The notes under the pieces were generated by a model. It was not told the DNA's origin. It saw only the letters and a program-made list of their open reading frames with translations, and ran no database searches. A stretch of DNA of 64,000 bases from Alcaligenes sp. SORT26. Its GTDB lineage: Bacteria; Pseudomonadota; Gammaproteobacteria; Burkholderiales; Burkholderiaceae_B. Within the stretch, counting starts at the first letter, position 1. Each line of letters opens with the position of its first letter. The stretch is taken from contig NZ_CP070975.1 in the NCBI RefSeq assembly GCF_017377875.1, positions 1,550,001 to 1,614,000 of the forward strand. Reading direction: 5' to 3'. Positions 8,935 through 17,477 of the stretch are shown one piece after another. The position numbers were made by a program, and so were the translations under genes.

Positions 8935-9612
8935 ATGTCTCATACCGTACTGCTCATCAATCCCAATACTTCCCGTCCCACTACGGACATGATGGTCGCG
9001 CTTGCCCAGGCCTGCTTCACCAGCCTGAAGCGCGACGATATCCGGGTCCGGGGGCTAACCGCCCCCGAAGGACCAGCCATGTTGACCGAAATGGATGAAC
9101 TGGAACAGGCCGCTGCCATCGCTGAACACCCACTGGTATTGGCCCAGGCACAGGACTCGGATGGCGTCATCGTCGGCGCTTTTGGTGATCCTGGCCTGCA
9201 GACTCTGGCAGAGCAGGTCTCTGTCCCGGTGATAGGCATAGGCCAGGCCTCCATGATGCAAGCCGCCCGCGCTGGCTCCCCTTTTGGTATCGCCACCACC
9301 ACGCCCGGCCTGGAGCCATCCATTCTGGAACAGGTCCAGCGTTACGGCTGGGCCGAGCAATTCTCGGGCCTGCGTCTGACAGCGACAGCCCCGCTGGATC
9401 TGGCCCAAGCACCCCGGCGTCAGGATCAGGAGCTGGAAGACAGTGTGCTGGCCTGTATCCAGAAAGACGGAGCCCGTGCCGTGATCATCGGTGGCGGCCC
9501 CCTGGCGCAAAGCGCCCAAGCCTTGCAAAGCAAGCTGGCCGTTCCCGTCATCAACCCAATTATTGCTGCCTGCGAGCTGATGGCCGAGCGCCTGCCTCCA
9601 GATCAGCCTTAA
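8935..9612 (+). CDS. Asp/Glu/hydantoin racemase superfamily protein without catalytic cysteines
   Basis: A 225-residue protein with the N-terminal signature LLINPNTS and the motif FGDPGL of the hydantoin racemase branch. In active racemases one cysteine precedes FGDPGL and a second lies in a GCAG motif of the C-terminal half. Here position 82 is Ala (GAFGDPGL) and position 187 is Gly (IIGGGPL); the only cysteines, 27, 173 and 213, are elsewhere. It is therefore probably not a two-base racemase; another reaction or a binding role is possible. It lies between two MFS transporter genes, which suggests handling of an imported acid or hydantoin-like compound. Confidence 0.8.
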   Translation: MSHTVLLINPNTSRPTTDMMVALAQACFTSLKRDDIRVRGLTAPEGPAMLTEMDELEQAAAIAEHPLVLAQAQDSDGVIVGAFGDPGLQTLAEQVSVPVIGIGQASMMQAARAGSPFGIATTTPGLEPSILEQVQRYGWAEQFSGLRLTATAPLDLAQAPRRQDQELEDSVLACIQKDGARAVIIGGGPLAQSAQALQSKLAVPVINPIIAACELMAERLPPDQP

Positions 9613-9646
9613 GACGCTGTACCCACAACAAAAAAGGAGAAGCCCC

Positions 9647-10972
9647 ATGACAAGCAGTATCCCCGTGGACGATGCCCGTGCCTCGCCCGCCAGCAAAAAA
9701 GAACTGGATCAGATCTACAAGAAAGTGATGTGGCGCATTTTGCCCTTCATCTTTTTGCTATGGATGCTGGCCTGGATCGACAGGCTCAATATTGGTTTTG
9801 CCAAACTGCAAATGCAGCCCGAGCTGGGCTTTTCCGAAACGGTTTACGGCATAGGCGCCGGTATTTTCTTTCTGGGTTACTTCTTTTTTGAAGTCCCCAG
9901 CAACTGGCTGCTGCTGCGTATTGGCGCACGCAAGACGCTGGCCCGTATCGCCTTTGGCTGGGGCCTGATCTGCGTGCTGATGATGTTCACCAAAACAGCC
10001 GCCTATTTTTATGTGATGCGCTTTTTGCTGGGCGCCTTTGAAGCCGGTTTTCAGCCCGGCGTGCTGCTGTTCCTGACCTTCTGGTTTCCGGCCCATCGCC
10101 GTGCCAAGGCCTTTGCGGTGTTCATTTCCGCCTCCGCCGTTGCCTCTGTCATTGGTGCCCCGCTGGCGGGCTTGATCATGACCCGCCTGCATGGCGTCAA
10201 TGACTGGTCCGGTTGGCAATGGTTGTTCCTGCTGGAAGGTCTGCCCACAATTTTTGCAGGCATTCTGGCTGTGATCTTCATTGTGGATAGCCCGGAAAAA
10301 GCCAGTTGGCTCAGCCAGCGGGAAAAAGACCTGATCAAAGAAGAGCTGGCCCTGGATGCCAAGGCCGCAGGCCCACGCGAACACAGTTTCAAGAAAGCCT
10401 TGGGCAATCGTGATCTGTGGACGCTGACCATGATGTTCTTTGGCATTGTGGCCGCCAACTCCACCCTGGCCTTTTTTGCGCCTACGCTGGTACGCTCGCT
10501 GGGCCCAAGCGATCCCCTGCACGTCGGGCTATTGGTGGGGCTGGTCTATGTGTTTGGAGCCATTTTCCAACTGGCACTGGGCTTTAGCGCCGACCGTCGC
10601 CGCGAAGCACGCTTGCATACGGGCATTCCGGTCATCATCGGGGCCATTGGTCTGGCCGGTGTGGGCCTGTTCCTGGGCAATAACACGCCTATGGCCTTCA
10701 TCAGCCTGATTATTGCCGTGTCTGGCACCATGGGTTGTATCCCGGTGTACTGGCAATTGCCTAATGCGGTGCTGGCGGGTTCGGCAGCCGCGATTGGCGT
10801 GGCCTTCATCAACTCGGTCGCCAACCTGGCAGGCTTTGGGGCGCCCTTTATGTTAGGTGCGCTGAAAGACTCCAGCGGCAATTTCCAAAGTGGTCTGTGG
10901 ATTATTGCTGCACTGGAACTGGCGGTAGGTATCTGGATTCTGTCTTTCCGCAAGCGCAATGTAGCGGGCTGA
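9647..10972 (+). CDS. MFS transporter (anion:cation symporter family)
   Basis: A 441-residue twelve-span transporter of the ACS group (tartrate, glucarate, phthalate and allantoate carriers). Features are the start of span 1 with WMLAWIDRLNIGFAKLQM, the segment GIGAGIFFLGYFFFEVPSNWLLLRIGARKTLARI and the loop 6-7 DSPEKASWLSQREKDL. A strong AAGGAG site precedes the ATG. It is the last gene of the cluster and is followed by a terminator at 10999. Having two carriers of different MFS families around one small enzyme suggests a substrate pair or a precursor and product. Confidence 0.88.
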   Translation: MTSSIPVDDARASPASKKELDQIYKKVMWRILPFIFLLWMLAWIDRLNIGFAKLQMQPELGFSETVYGIGAGIFFLGYFFFEVPSNWLLLRIGARKTLARIAFGWGLICVLMMFTKTAAYFYVMRFLLGAFEAGFQPGVLLFLTFWFPAHRRAKAFAVFISASAVASVIGAPLAGLIMTRLHGVNDWSGWQWLFLLEGLPTIFAGILAVIFIVDSPEKASWLSQREKDLIKEELALDAKAAGPREHSFKKALGNRDLWTLTMMFFGIVAANSTLAFFAPTLVRSLGPSDPLHVGLLVGLVYVFGAIFQLALGFSADRRREARLHTGIPVIIGAIGLAGVGLFLGNNTPMAFISLIIAVSGTMGCIPVYWQLPNAVLAGSAAAIGVAFINSVANLAGFGAPFMLGALKDSSGNFQSGLWIIAALELAVGIWILSFRKRNVAG

Positions 10973-10998
10973 TTTTCCAGGAGCCCGCACTTGAGTCA

Positions 10999-11040
10999 CA
11001 CCCTGAAACCTGATCAAGACCCAGGTTTCAGGGTGTTTTC
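10999..11040 (+). terminator. Intrinsic terminator of the RpiR-linked cluster
   Basis: A perfect 14-bp stem (caccctgaaacctg / caggtttcagggtg, arms 10999-11012 and 11022-11035) followed by TTTTCTT. It lies 27 bases after the MFS stop codon. The rest of the gap 11041-11380 holds a 7-bp hairpin (ccacgct-ttgt-agcgtgg, 11075-11092) and the rpmE2 leader, but no gene I can recognise. Confidence 0.9.
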
Positions 11041-11129
11041 TTATTGTCGAAAATGCCGGGCGTGCTACGGTTTCCCACGCTTTGTAGCGTGGCATCACGG
11101 TCTTTACCCCCGTCCTGTTGCACTTGTGC

Positions 11130-11178
11130 ACCGCTTTTACGGAGTTTTCTTTGAAAAGCGGTGGCTCGATGCTAAAAT
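11130..11178 (+). promoter_or_regulatory. Candidate rpmE2 promoter with inverted repeat
   Basis: A -35 box TTGAAA (11151-11156) and a -10 box TAAAAT (11173-11178) are 16 bases apart. A 9-bp perfect inverted repeat, accgctttt / aaaagcggt (11130-11138 and 11154-11162), overlaps the -35 box and could be an operator. The predicted leader to rpmE2 is about 195 bases. Confidence 0.45.
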
Positions 11179-11288
11179 CTCAGGCTTCATCGGATACGTG
11201 GCAAAAAGTCTTTAGGCATTATTCAATCGGGCAGGATGTAAAAACCCAAACTCGGTTAAAAAAACAGCCCTCTAGCTTTTTAGTGCCG

Positions 11289-11338
11289 GTATTTACAAGA
11301 TTTGAAATCTGCGTGTGCAGCTTTGTTTTTGTAAATAC
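11289..11338 (+). promoter_or_regulatory. Inverted repeat in the rpmE2 leader
   Basis: A perfect 10-bp inverted repeat, gtatttacaa (11289-11298) and ttgtaaatac (11329-11338), with a 30-base loop, ends 42 bases before the L31 start codon. It may form an RNA structure or be a protein-binding site; no known regulator is recognised. Confidence 0.35.
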
Positions 11339-11380
11339 ATGCCTTGCTGGCGGTCCTTATTTGTCAAAACAGGAATCATC

Positions 11381-11647
11381 ATGAAAGAAGGCATTCACCC
11401 AGAATACCGTGACGTGGTGTTTCTGGACCTGCAAACGGGCAACTCCTTTATCACCCGTTCCACTGTCCAGACTCGCGAAACCACCGAAAAAGACGGTAAG
11501 ACCTACCCACTGTTCAAGTGTGACGTGACGTCCGAGTCGCACCCCTTCTATACGGGCGCTCAAACCCGTATCGTGGAAACTGGCCGCGTTGAAAAATTCC
11601 GCGCCCGTTTTGCCCGTACGGCTGGTACCGTCAAGAAAGGCGAATAA
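11381..11647 (+). CDS. rpmE2: 50S ribosomal protein L31 type B
   Basis: An 88-residue protein with the type B signature [16 protein letters not shown] and ESHPFYTG. The zinc-binding cysteines of the ordinary L31 are absent; the one Cys is in FKCDVTSES. Type B is the zinc-independent paralogue that bridges the two ribosomal subunits at the 5S rRNA side. The start with the AGGA site upstream at 11370 gives the family length, while an in-frame start at 11315 does not fit. A terminator follows. Confidence 0.96.
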   Translation: MKEGIHPEYRDVVFLDLQTGNSFITRSTVQTRETTEKDGKTYPLFKCDVTSESHPFYTGAQTRIVETGRVEKFRARFARTAGTVKKGE

Positions 11648-11678
11648 GCTCTCTTTCTCGGCATACCGCGTTCAGCGC

Positions 11679-11708
11679 AAAAAAGGCAGCTTCGGCTGCC
11701 TTTTTTTT
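11679..11708 (+). terminator. Intrinsic terminator of rpmE2
   Basis: Stem aaggcagc / gctgcctt with a TTCG loop and eight T residues. The UUCG-type tetraloop makes it a strong terminator. Confidence 0.95.
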
Positions 11709-11782
11709 AGCGTACATTTCCCGGCCAAGGCGCCCCCTTTGCATTAAGATAGGGCGAATCAACAGACTGTTTTACCCTAGAC

Positions 11783-13543
11783 GTGTCATCCAGCCTCATA
11801 CCCACCTCCACCCCTGCCCGCCTGACTGCTACCGCTGCTGTCAAACTTCCCCGACTTGTCCTGCTTGTCGTAGGGACCATTTACATTCTTGCGGGTCTGT
11901 TTTTCCGTGATCCCTGGAAGGCAGACGATGTCATCGGGCTAGCCACCATGCTGACCGCCTTGTCTGATCCCAGCGGTCAAGCTTTGCTGTTGCCGCAGGT
12001 GGGCGATCTGGCGCATGCCCAGGATGGGCCGCTGACAACCTGGCTGGGTGCCCTGTTCATTACGCTGTTTGCCCCCGCCCTGAAACTGTTTACCTCCGAG
12101 CTGAACGCCAATATTGTGGCGTCCCGCCTGCCCAATCTGCTGTGGTTCAGCATGCTGGCGGCCTCGGTCTGGCATAGCGCCTACTGGCTGGCCCGTCGCC
12201 CGGAAGCCCAACCCTTACGTCTGCCCTTTGGGGGCGAGCCCTCGCCCACGGCCTATGGGCGCATGATTGCCGACGCCACCTTGCTGCTGACGGTAGCCAC
12301 GGTCGGCATTATCTGGCGCATGCACGAGACCTCGGAAGTGCCTGCCATCATTGCCTTCCAGGCACTGGCCCTGTACAGCCTGGTGCGCATGTTTGACCGC
12401 CCGGCTTCAGGTGCAATCCTGCTGGGCCTGTCTCTGGGCGCCTGCTTTCTGACCCGTGGCTGGCTGGGCGCTGGCCCCATCATGCTGGCCACTGTACTGT
12501 GCTTTATTCCACGCGGCCCCTTGCGCCAGCACAGCCAATGGCTGGCCTTGAGCGCCGTGCTGACACTGGCCATCATCATGGCCTGGTGGATTCCGGCCAA
12601 ACGCGTCAGCGTGTACTGGACCGAACAATGGCGTCTGTGGCATCTGGCCGCCTGGGGCTGGGCCGGTTTCAAAGAACAACTGGATAATCTGCGCGACCTG
12701 CTGTGGTTCTTGTGGCCCACCTGGCCCCTGGCCCTGCTGGCGCTGTGGCAATGGCGTAGCTGGTTCAAGGCGCCCCATATTTATGTACCGGCCATCAGCT
12801 TTATCGTGCCCTTGATCAGCCTGCTGTTCATGCGCGATGCCTTCGAGCCGGAATACGCGCTGCTGGTCGTGCCTTGCGCTATCCTGGCCGCGTTCTCGCT
12901 GCCTACGCTGCGCCGTGGCGTCATCAATACGCTGGACTGGTTTGCCATCATGTGCTTTTCGCTGACGGCCACTACCGTCTGGCTGGGCTGGATTGCTCAG
13001 CAAACCGGCTGGCCACGTCAGATCTCGCACAATATTGCTCGCCAGACTCAGGGTTACGACACCTTTATTTCCTGGCCGGTCATGATTATTGCGGTGCTGG
13101 GCACGCTAGCCTGGATCTCGCTGGTGCGCTGGCGTCTGTCCACCAACCCTCCCGGCTTGCTGCGTGGCACTGTCTTGTCGGCGGGCGGCCTGATTACGAC
13201 CTGGCTTTTGCTGGTCACGCTGTGGATGCCCTCGCTGGACTACGTGCGTAGTTACCGCGACGTCTCTGGCGAGTTGTCCGCCGCCCTGCGCGAACACAAG
13301 CAGCCCGGCGAATGCCTGCGCTCCTGGGGCCTGGGCTCGGGTCAACGCGCTTCCTTCCTGGTGTTCAACAACATCAACATCAATTTCGACAACCGCTGCT
13401 CTTTGGTGCTGGAACAGTTCTCCCTGCGCGACCTGCAAGATGGCAAGGCCCCCATTCCCGACAATGCGGTCCAGCTCTGGCAAGGCAAACGTGGGCCAGA
13501 TCGTCACGAGGCTTTCCGTCTGCTGCGAGTACAAGCTCAGTAA
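11783..13543 (+). CDS. ArnT/PMT-like membrane glycosyltransferase
   Basis: A 586-residue multi-span protein. The first periplasmic loop contains FFRDPWKADDV (Asp43, Asp48, Asp49), which resembles the acidic catalytic site of the PMT/ArnT (GT-39/83) group that moves a sugar from a polyprenyl-phosphate donor to a lipid or protein. About twelve hydrophobic stretches follow, then a C-terminal periplasmic domain of about 90 residues. The start is GTG at 11783; no clear ribosome site precedes it. The acceptor is unknown, because no arn genes are near. The MATE gene begins nine bases after the stop. Confidence 0.75.
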   Translation: MSSSLIPTSTPARLTATAAVKLPRLVLLVVGTIYILAGLFFRDPWKADDVIGLATMLTALSDPSGQALLLPQVGDLAHAQDGPLTTWLGALFITLFAPALKLFTSELNANIVASRLPNLLWFSMLAASVWHSAYWLARRPEAQPLRLPFGGEPSPTAYGRMIADATLLLTVATVGIIWRMHETSEVPAIIAFQALALYSLVRMFDRPASGAILLGLSLGACFLTRGWLGAGPIMLATVLCFIPRGPLRQHSQWLALSAVLTLAIIMAWWIPAKRVSVYWTEQWRLWHLAAWGWAGFKEQLDNLRDLLWFLWPTWPLALLALWQWRSWFKAPHIYVPAISFIVPLISLLFMRDAFEPEYALLVVPCAILAAFSLPTLRRGVINTLDWFAIMCFSLTATTVWLGWIAQQTGWPRQISHNIARQTQGYDTFISWPVMIIAVLGTLAWISLVRWRLSTNPPGLLRGTVLSAGGLITTWLLLVTLWMPSLDYVRSYRDVSGELSAALREHKQPGECLRSWGLGSGQRASFLVFNNININFDNRCSLVLEQFSLRDLQDGKAPIPDNAVQLWQGKRGPDRHEAFRLLRVQAQ

Positions 13544-13552
13544 GTTTCAATC

Positions 13553-14962
13553 ATGTCCTCCGCGTTTTATCACAACTGGAAAAGCCAGGCAGGCCGAATC
13601 CTGCGCCAGGCTTGGCCTGTGCTGGTCGGCTCCTGGGCCGGTATCGCCTTCGGTGTCCTGGACACCGTCATGGTCGGCCACAGCAGCCCGATCGACCTGC
13701 AGGCCATGGGCCTGGGCGTTTCCATCTACATCACCGTCTTTATTGGCTTGATGGGCGTTATCCATGCCCTGATTCCTATCATTGCGCAGCAATTTGGCGC
13801 GCGCCGCCTGACTGAAGTGGGCCGCTGGTGGGGGCAAGGCGTATGGCTGGCCTTTTTGCTGACCCTGATCGGCACCCTGGCGCTGGCTTTTCCCAATATA
13901 TGGCTAAGCTGGTCGGGCGACTTAAGCCCCGAGGTGCATGACCGGGTTACCTGGTATTTGCGCAGCCTGATTCTGGCCCTGCCCGCCGCCTTGGTATTCC
14001 GAACGATTTATTGCCTGGGCACGGCGACCTCTCGCCCCAAGGCCGTGATGCTGATCAATCTGTTTAGCGTGGCTTTCAAAGCCCTGTTCAACTGGGTGCT
14101 GATTTTCGGGAAATTCGGTTTACCAGCCATGGGGGCCGTAGGCTCGGGCCTGGCGACCACCCTGGTGTCCTGGCTGATGCTGGCCGCAGGCTTGTGGCTG
14201 CTGCGCGCCGACCGCTACTACAAACCCTTTACGCTGCGACTGGGCCTGCCTAACTGGGCGGCACAGAAAGAACTGCTGCGTCTGGGGCTGCCTATGGGCG
14301 GCTCCTACCTGATCGAGATCTGCGCCTTCAGCTTCATGGCCTTGCTGGTTGCCCGTGAGGGGGTCTTTGCTTCCGGGGCTCACCAGATCATGGCCAATCT
14401 GGCTGCAGTCTGCTTTATGGTGCCGATGGCCGTGGGGGTTGCTGCCGCGTCGGTGAGCGCACAGGCGATTGGTGCGGGGCAATATCATCGCGCCCGGCAG
14501 GTAGGGATGTTGAGCCTGGCTATTGTGCTGGCAGGGGTCACCCTGACTATCACCCTGCTGGTTCTGCTGCGCCCGACCCTGGCCAATGCCTATACCGACG
14601 ATGCTGATGTGGCACTGCGTGCTTTACTCCTGCTGCAACTGCTGCCTTTCTTCCACTTTTTTGATGCCTTCCAGTGTCTGATTTCTTATTTGCTGCGGGC
14701 TTATAAAGTGGCTTTTGTCCCTATGCTGCTGCAATTTTTTGCCTTGAGCGTGCTGGGTCTGGGCGGCGGCTGGTGGCTAGGCTTTGGACCTGCTGCCGGA
14801 TCGCTGGAAGGTGTGATTCAGTGGCTGGCACCGGGAGCACCTGTGGGCGCTGCCAGCTTGTGGACCATGTCCAGCCTGGGACTGGGAGCTTCGGCCTTGC
14901 TGCTGCTGTTCTGGTACAGCCACATTCTGCGTATCTACAATCCAGCAAGGCGCAAGACTTAG
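13553..14962 (+). CDS. MATE family efflux transporter (NorM type)
   Basis: A 469-residue, twelve-span protein with two homologous halves, for example WAGIAFGVLDTVMVGHSSPIDL in the first and GLPMGGSYLIEICAFSFMALLV in the second. NorM-like pumps expel cationic drugs in exchange for Na+ or H+. The gene is nine bases downstream of the glycosyltransferase gene, so the two probably share a transcript. The window shows no reason to assign a specific drug. Confidence 0.88.
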   Translation: MSSAFYHNWKSQAGRILRQAWPVLVGSWAGIAFGVLDTVMVGHSSPIDLQAMGLGVSIYITVFIGLMGVIHALIPIIAQQFGARRLTEVGRWWGQGVWLAFLLTLIGTLALAFPNIWLSWSGDLSPEVHDRVTWYLRSLILALPAALVFRTIYCLGTATSRPKAVMLINLFSVAFKALFNWVLIFGKFGLPAMGAVGSGLATTLVSWLMLAAGLWLLRADRYYKPFTLRLGLPNWAAQKELLRLGLPMGGSYLIEICAFSFMALLVAREGVFASGAHQIMANLAAVCFMVPMAVGVAAASVSAQAIGAGQYHRARQVGMLSLAIVLAGVTLTITLLVLLRPTLANAYTDDADVALRALLLLQLLPFFHFFDAFQCLISYLLRAYKVAFVPMLLQFFALSVLGLGGGWWLGFGPAAGSLEGVIQWLAPGAPVGAASLWTMSSLGLGASALLLLFWYSHILRIYNPARRKT

Positions 14963-15117
14963 CAATAAGCAAGACCAAGGCACTGGCATTCGCTCAGTTC
15001 AGGGCAGACTCAAATGTCCAGATGCTGACCACCCTGTGCCCTTTTGCTCTTTGCTCTTTGCTCAGCATCAAGAGCCTAAGACCAAAATAGGGCAAACCCT
15101 CAAAGCGTAAACATATA

Positions 15118-15156
15118 AAAAAACGGGACCAGTTAAATAACTGGTCCCGTTTTCTT
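15118..15156. terminator. Bidirectional terminator between MATE and proV genes
   Basis: A 16-bp perfect stem (aaaacgggaccagtta / taactggtcccgtttt, arms 15120-15135 and 15138-15153) with A and T tracts on the two sides. It lies between the convergent MATE and proV genes and can stop transcription from either side. Confidence 0.9.
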
Positions 15157-15181
15157 TATCGCCTTATCAAGACAAGTAAGC

Positions 15182-16459
15182 TCAGGCAGCAGGTTTACTG
15201 CCTTCAATCGCTTCCAAAATCTTGGCGGTATCCTCCGGAGCCGACTCTGCAGCCGCATCCGGCGACTGCTCAACCGCATCAATCAGTGGGCTGACCAGGT
15301 CCACCACCTTGCTGCGTGAGAGCAAGCCCAGGAACTCATCGTTCTCACCCGTCACGGCCAAAGGCTCGCTGCTGCGCAACAATTGCCCCAGGATTTCATC
15401 CAGGCCCATGGTGGCGGGAACCGAACTCATTTCATCCACAAAGCCGGAAATATCCCGAGCGCCTTGCTGCACCGCTTCTTGAGCACTCGCACGCATCAGC
15501 ACACCGGCCAGCCGCTTGCCATCGAGCACCGGCGCATAACGCACACCCCGCTCGCTCAAGCGCTCCAGCGCATGGACAGCGCGGGTACGCATGGTGAACG
15601 TCAGCGTCTTGCTGGAATCGCGCACCGCATGGGCTGCATTCAACACTTTGCTACGGTTCACATCCTGCAAGAAGGCCTGCACATAATCACTAGCGGGCGA
15701 CAGCAGAATATCTTCGGGCGAACCTTCCTGGATCAGCTCGCCATCCTTCAAGATGGCAATCCGGTTACCCAGACGCAAGGCTTCATCCAGATCATGCGTA
15801 ATAAACACGATGGTCTTGTTCAGACGGGCTTGCAACTCCAGCAACTGATCCTGCATTTCACGTCGAATCAGCGGGTCCAGGGCGGAGAAGGCCTCATCCA
15901 TCAAGAGGATGTCCGCATCGGTCGCCAAGGCTCGCGCCAGGCCCACACGCTGCTGCATACCGCCAGACAGTTGATGAGGATACTGATTCTCGAAGCCTTG
16001 CAGGCCCACCTGCTCCAGCCAGTACGTGGCTTTTTCCTCGCGGGCCGCACGGCCCATGCCCTGTACTTGCAAGCCATACGCGGCGTTTTCCAGTACGGTG
16101 CGATGCGGGAACAAGCCAAAGCGCTGAAAGACCATGCTGATTTTTTGCTGACGAAACTGCATCAAGGCCTTGCAGTCCAGGCTCATGACGTCCACATCAT
16201 CAACCAGAATTTGCCCTGCCGTCGGTTCAATCAGACGGTTGAAGTGGCGAATCAAGGTGGACTTGCCCGAACCGGACAAACCCATGATGACGTAGATACT
16301 GCCATGCTCGATGGACAGGCTGATGTCACGCAAGCCCAGCGTATGACCGCTTTTTGCCAGCAGTTCATCCTTGCGCACACCGTTGCGGGCCTCTTCCAGC
16401 CAGCGCTCGGGTTGCGAACCAAAGATCTTGTAGATATTGCGGACTTCAATCTTGCTCAT
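15182..16459 (-). CDS. proV: Glycine betaine/proline ABC transporter, ATP-binding subunit
   Basis: A 425-residue ATPase. Walker A GLSGSGKST is at residues 60-68, the Q-loop in MVFQRFGLFPHRT, the signature LSGGMQQRVGLARAL, Walker B DILLMDEAFSALD and the H-loop ITHDLDEAL. The part after about 280 resembles the tandem CBS-type regulatory region of ProV/OpuAA, used for osmosensing. Its start overlaps the proW stop by four bases (ATGA). With proW and proX it forms an osmoprotectant importer. Confidence 0.93.
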   Translation of the reverse strand: MSKIEVRNIYKIFGSQPERWLEEARNGVRKDELLAKSGHTLGLRDISLSIEHGSIYVIMGLSGSGKSTLIRHFNRLIEPTAGQILVDDVDVMSLDCKALMQFRQQKISMVFQRFGLFPHRTVLENAAYGLQVQGMGRAAREEKATYWLEQVGLQGFENQYPHQLSGGMQQRVGLARALATDADILLMDEAFSALDPLIRREMQDQLLELQARLNKTIVFITHDLDEALRLGNRIAILKDGELIQEGSPEDILLSPASDYVQAFLQDVNRSKVLNAAHAVRDSSKTLTFTMRTRAVHALERLSERGVRYAPVLDGKRLAGVLMRASAQEAVQQGARDISGFVDEMSSVPATMGLDEILGQLLRSSEPLAVTGENDEFLGLLSRSKVVDLVSPLIDAVEQSPDAAAESAPEDTAKILEAIEGSKPAA

Positions 16460-17313
16460 GCGGCCTCCCGGGTCTGAAAGCGACGACCGAATTCTTGCGT
16501 GATACGGTCAAACAAGATAGCCAACAGCACAATCCCTAAACCAGCCATCAGACCACGGCCTACTTGCAGGCGGTTAATGCCTTGCAGCACTTCGTAGCCC
16601 AGACCCCGCACACCGATCATGGAGGCGATCACCACCATAGCCAGTGCCATCATGGTTGTCTGGTTGATACCGGCCATGATGTTGGGCATGGCCAAAGGCA
16701 ATTGCACGCCGTAGAGCTGCTGCCAACGGTTGGAACCGAAGGAGCGCGAGGCTTCCAGCACTTCACTGTCGACCAGGCGTATACCCAGATCGGTCAGACG
16801 AATCACCGGGGCAATGGCGTAGATAATGGTGGCAATCAAGGCGGCGATCTTGCCCAGATTGAACAGCATCACTACCGGGATCAAATACACAAAGCTAGGC
16901 ATAGTTTGCATCACGTCCAGGATCGGCATCATGATGCGGCGCAGCCAGTTGAAGCTGGCCATCAGCAGACCTAGCGGTATACCTATCAGGACAGACAAGA
17001 AGACGGCCACGATCATCAGCGCCAGGGTCTGCATGGCCGCATCCCACAGGCCGATCAAGCCGATGACAAACAACATGGCACCCATGGCTACGGAAAACAG
17101 GACGCGGCGGCTGGCAGCCCAGCCCAGCACGACCACCACCAGCACGACGGCCCACCAAGGGCTGCTGCGCAGGATGGACTCCATGAACACCAGCATATCC
17201 AGCAAAGGCTGGGTCATCGCCCGCAAGGTACTGGAATAGTTGGCAACCAGATCACCCACGAACTGATCGATGGGCAAACGTAAGGCGCGCGGATCAATCA
17301 ACTCAGGAAACAT
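16456..17313 (-). CDS. proW: Glycine betaine/proline ABC transporter, permease subunit
   Basis: A 285-residue permease with an N-terminal segment of about 50 residues, then about six membrane spans. The cytoplasmic coupling motif ASRSFGSNRWQQLYGVQLPLAMPNIMAGIN is clear. ATG 17313 is preferred because GGAG lies nine bases upstream; the other in-frame ATG, at 17340, has no site. It lies between proX and proV, separated from proX by 164 bases that contain two nested inverted repeats, and overlaps proV by four bases. Confidence 0.9.
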   Translation of the reverse strand: MFPELIDPRALRLPIDQFVGDLVANYSSTLRAMTQPLLDMLVFMESILRSSPWWAVVLVVVVLGWAASRRVLFSVAMGAMLFVIGLIGLWDAAMQTLALMIVAVFLSVLIGIPLGLLMASFNWLRRIMMPILDVMQTMPSFVYLIPVVMLFNLGKIAALIATIIYAIAPVIRLTDLGIRLVDSEVLEASRSFGSNRWQQLYGVQLPLAMPNIMAGINQTTMMALAMVVIASMIGVRGLGYEVLQGINRLQVGRGLMAGLGIVLLAILFDRITQEFGRRFQTREAA

Positions 17314-17400
17314 AAAAAACACTCCGTAAAACTCGTGCATGCAGCGCGGGCTTGTGGCCCGGCCATGATCCTGCCGACCACACGGTGGCCAGGCAGAAAA

Positions 17401-17459
17401 GCGAGGTACGGCTCAGTGCCCGCACCCTCACGGGGTGCAGTCATCGAGACCGGCCTCGC
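17401..17459 (-). repeat. Nested inverted repeats between proX and proW
   Basis: Outer arms gcgagg (17401-17406) and cctcgc (17454-17459) enclose an inner hairpin gcaccc-tcacg-gggtgc (17422-17438). There is no T-run, so it is more likely a transcript-stabilising or partial termination structure, often used to make more of the binding protein than of the permease. Confidence 0.45.
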
Positions 17460-17477
17460 CCTACAACAACACGAATA

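Noticed and set aside
11100-11380. Zur box upstream of rpmE2
   Set aside because: I could not find the typical Zur palindrome; the dyads there differ.
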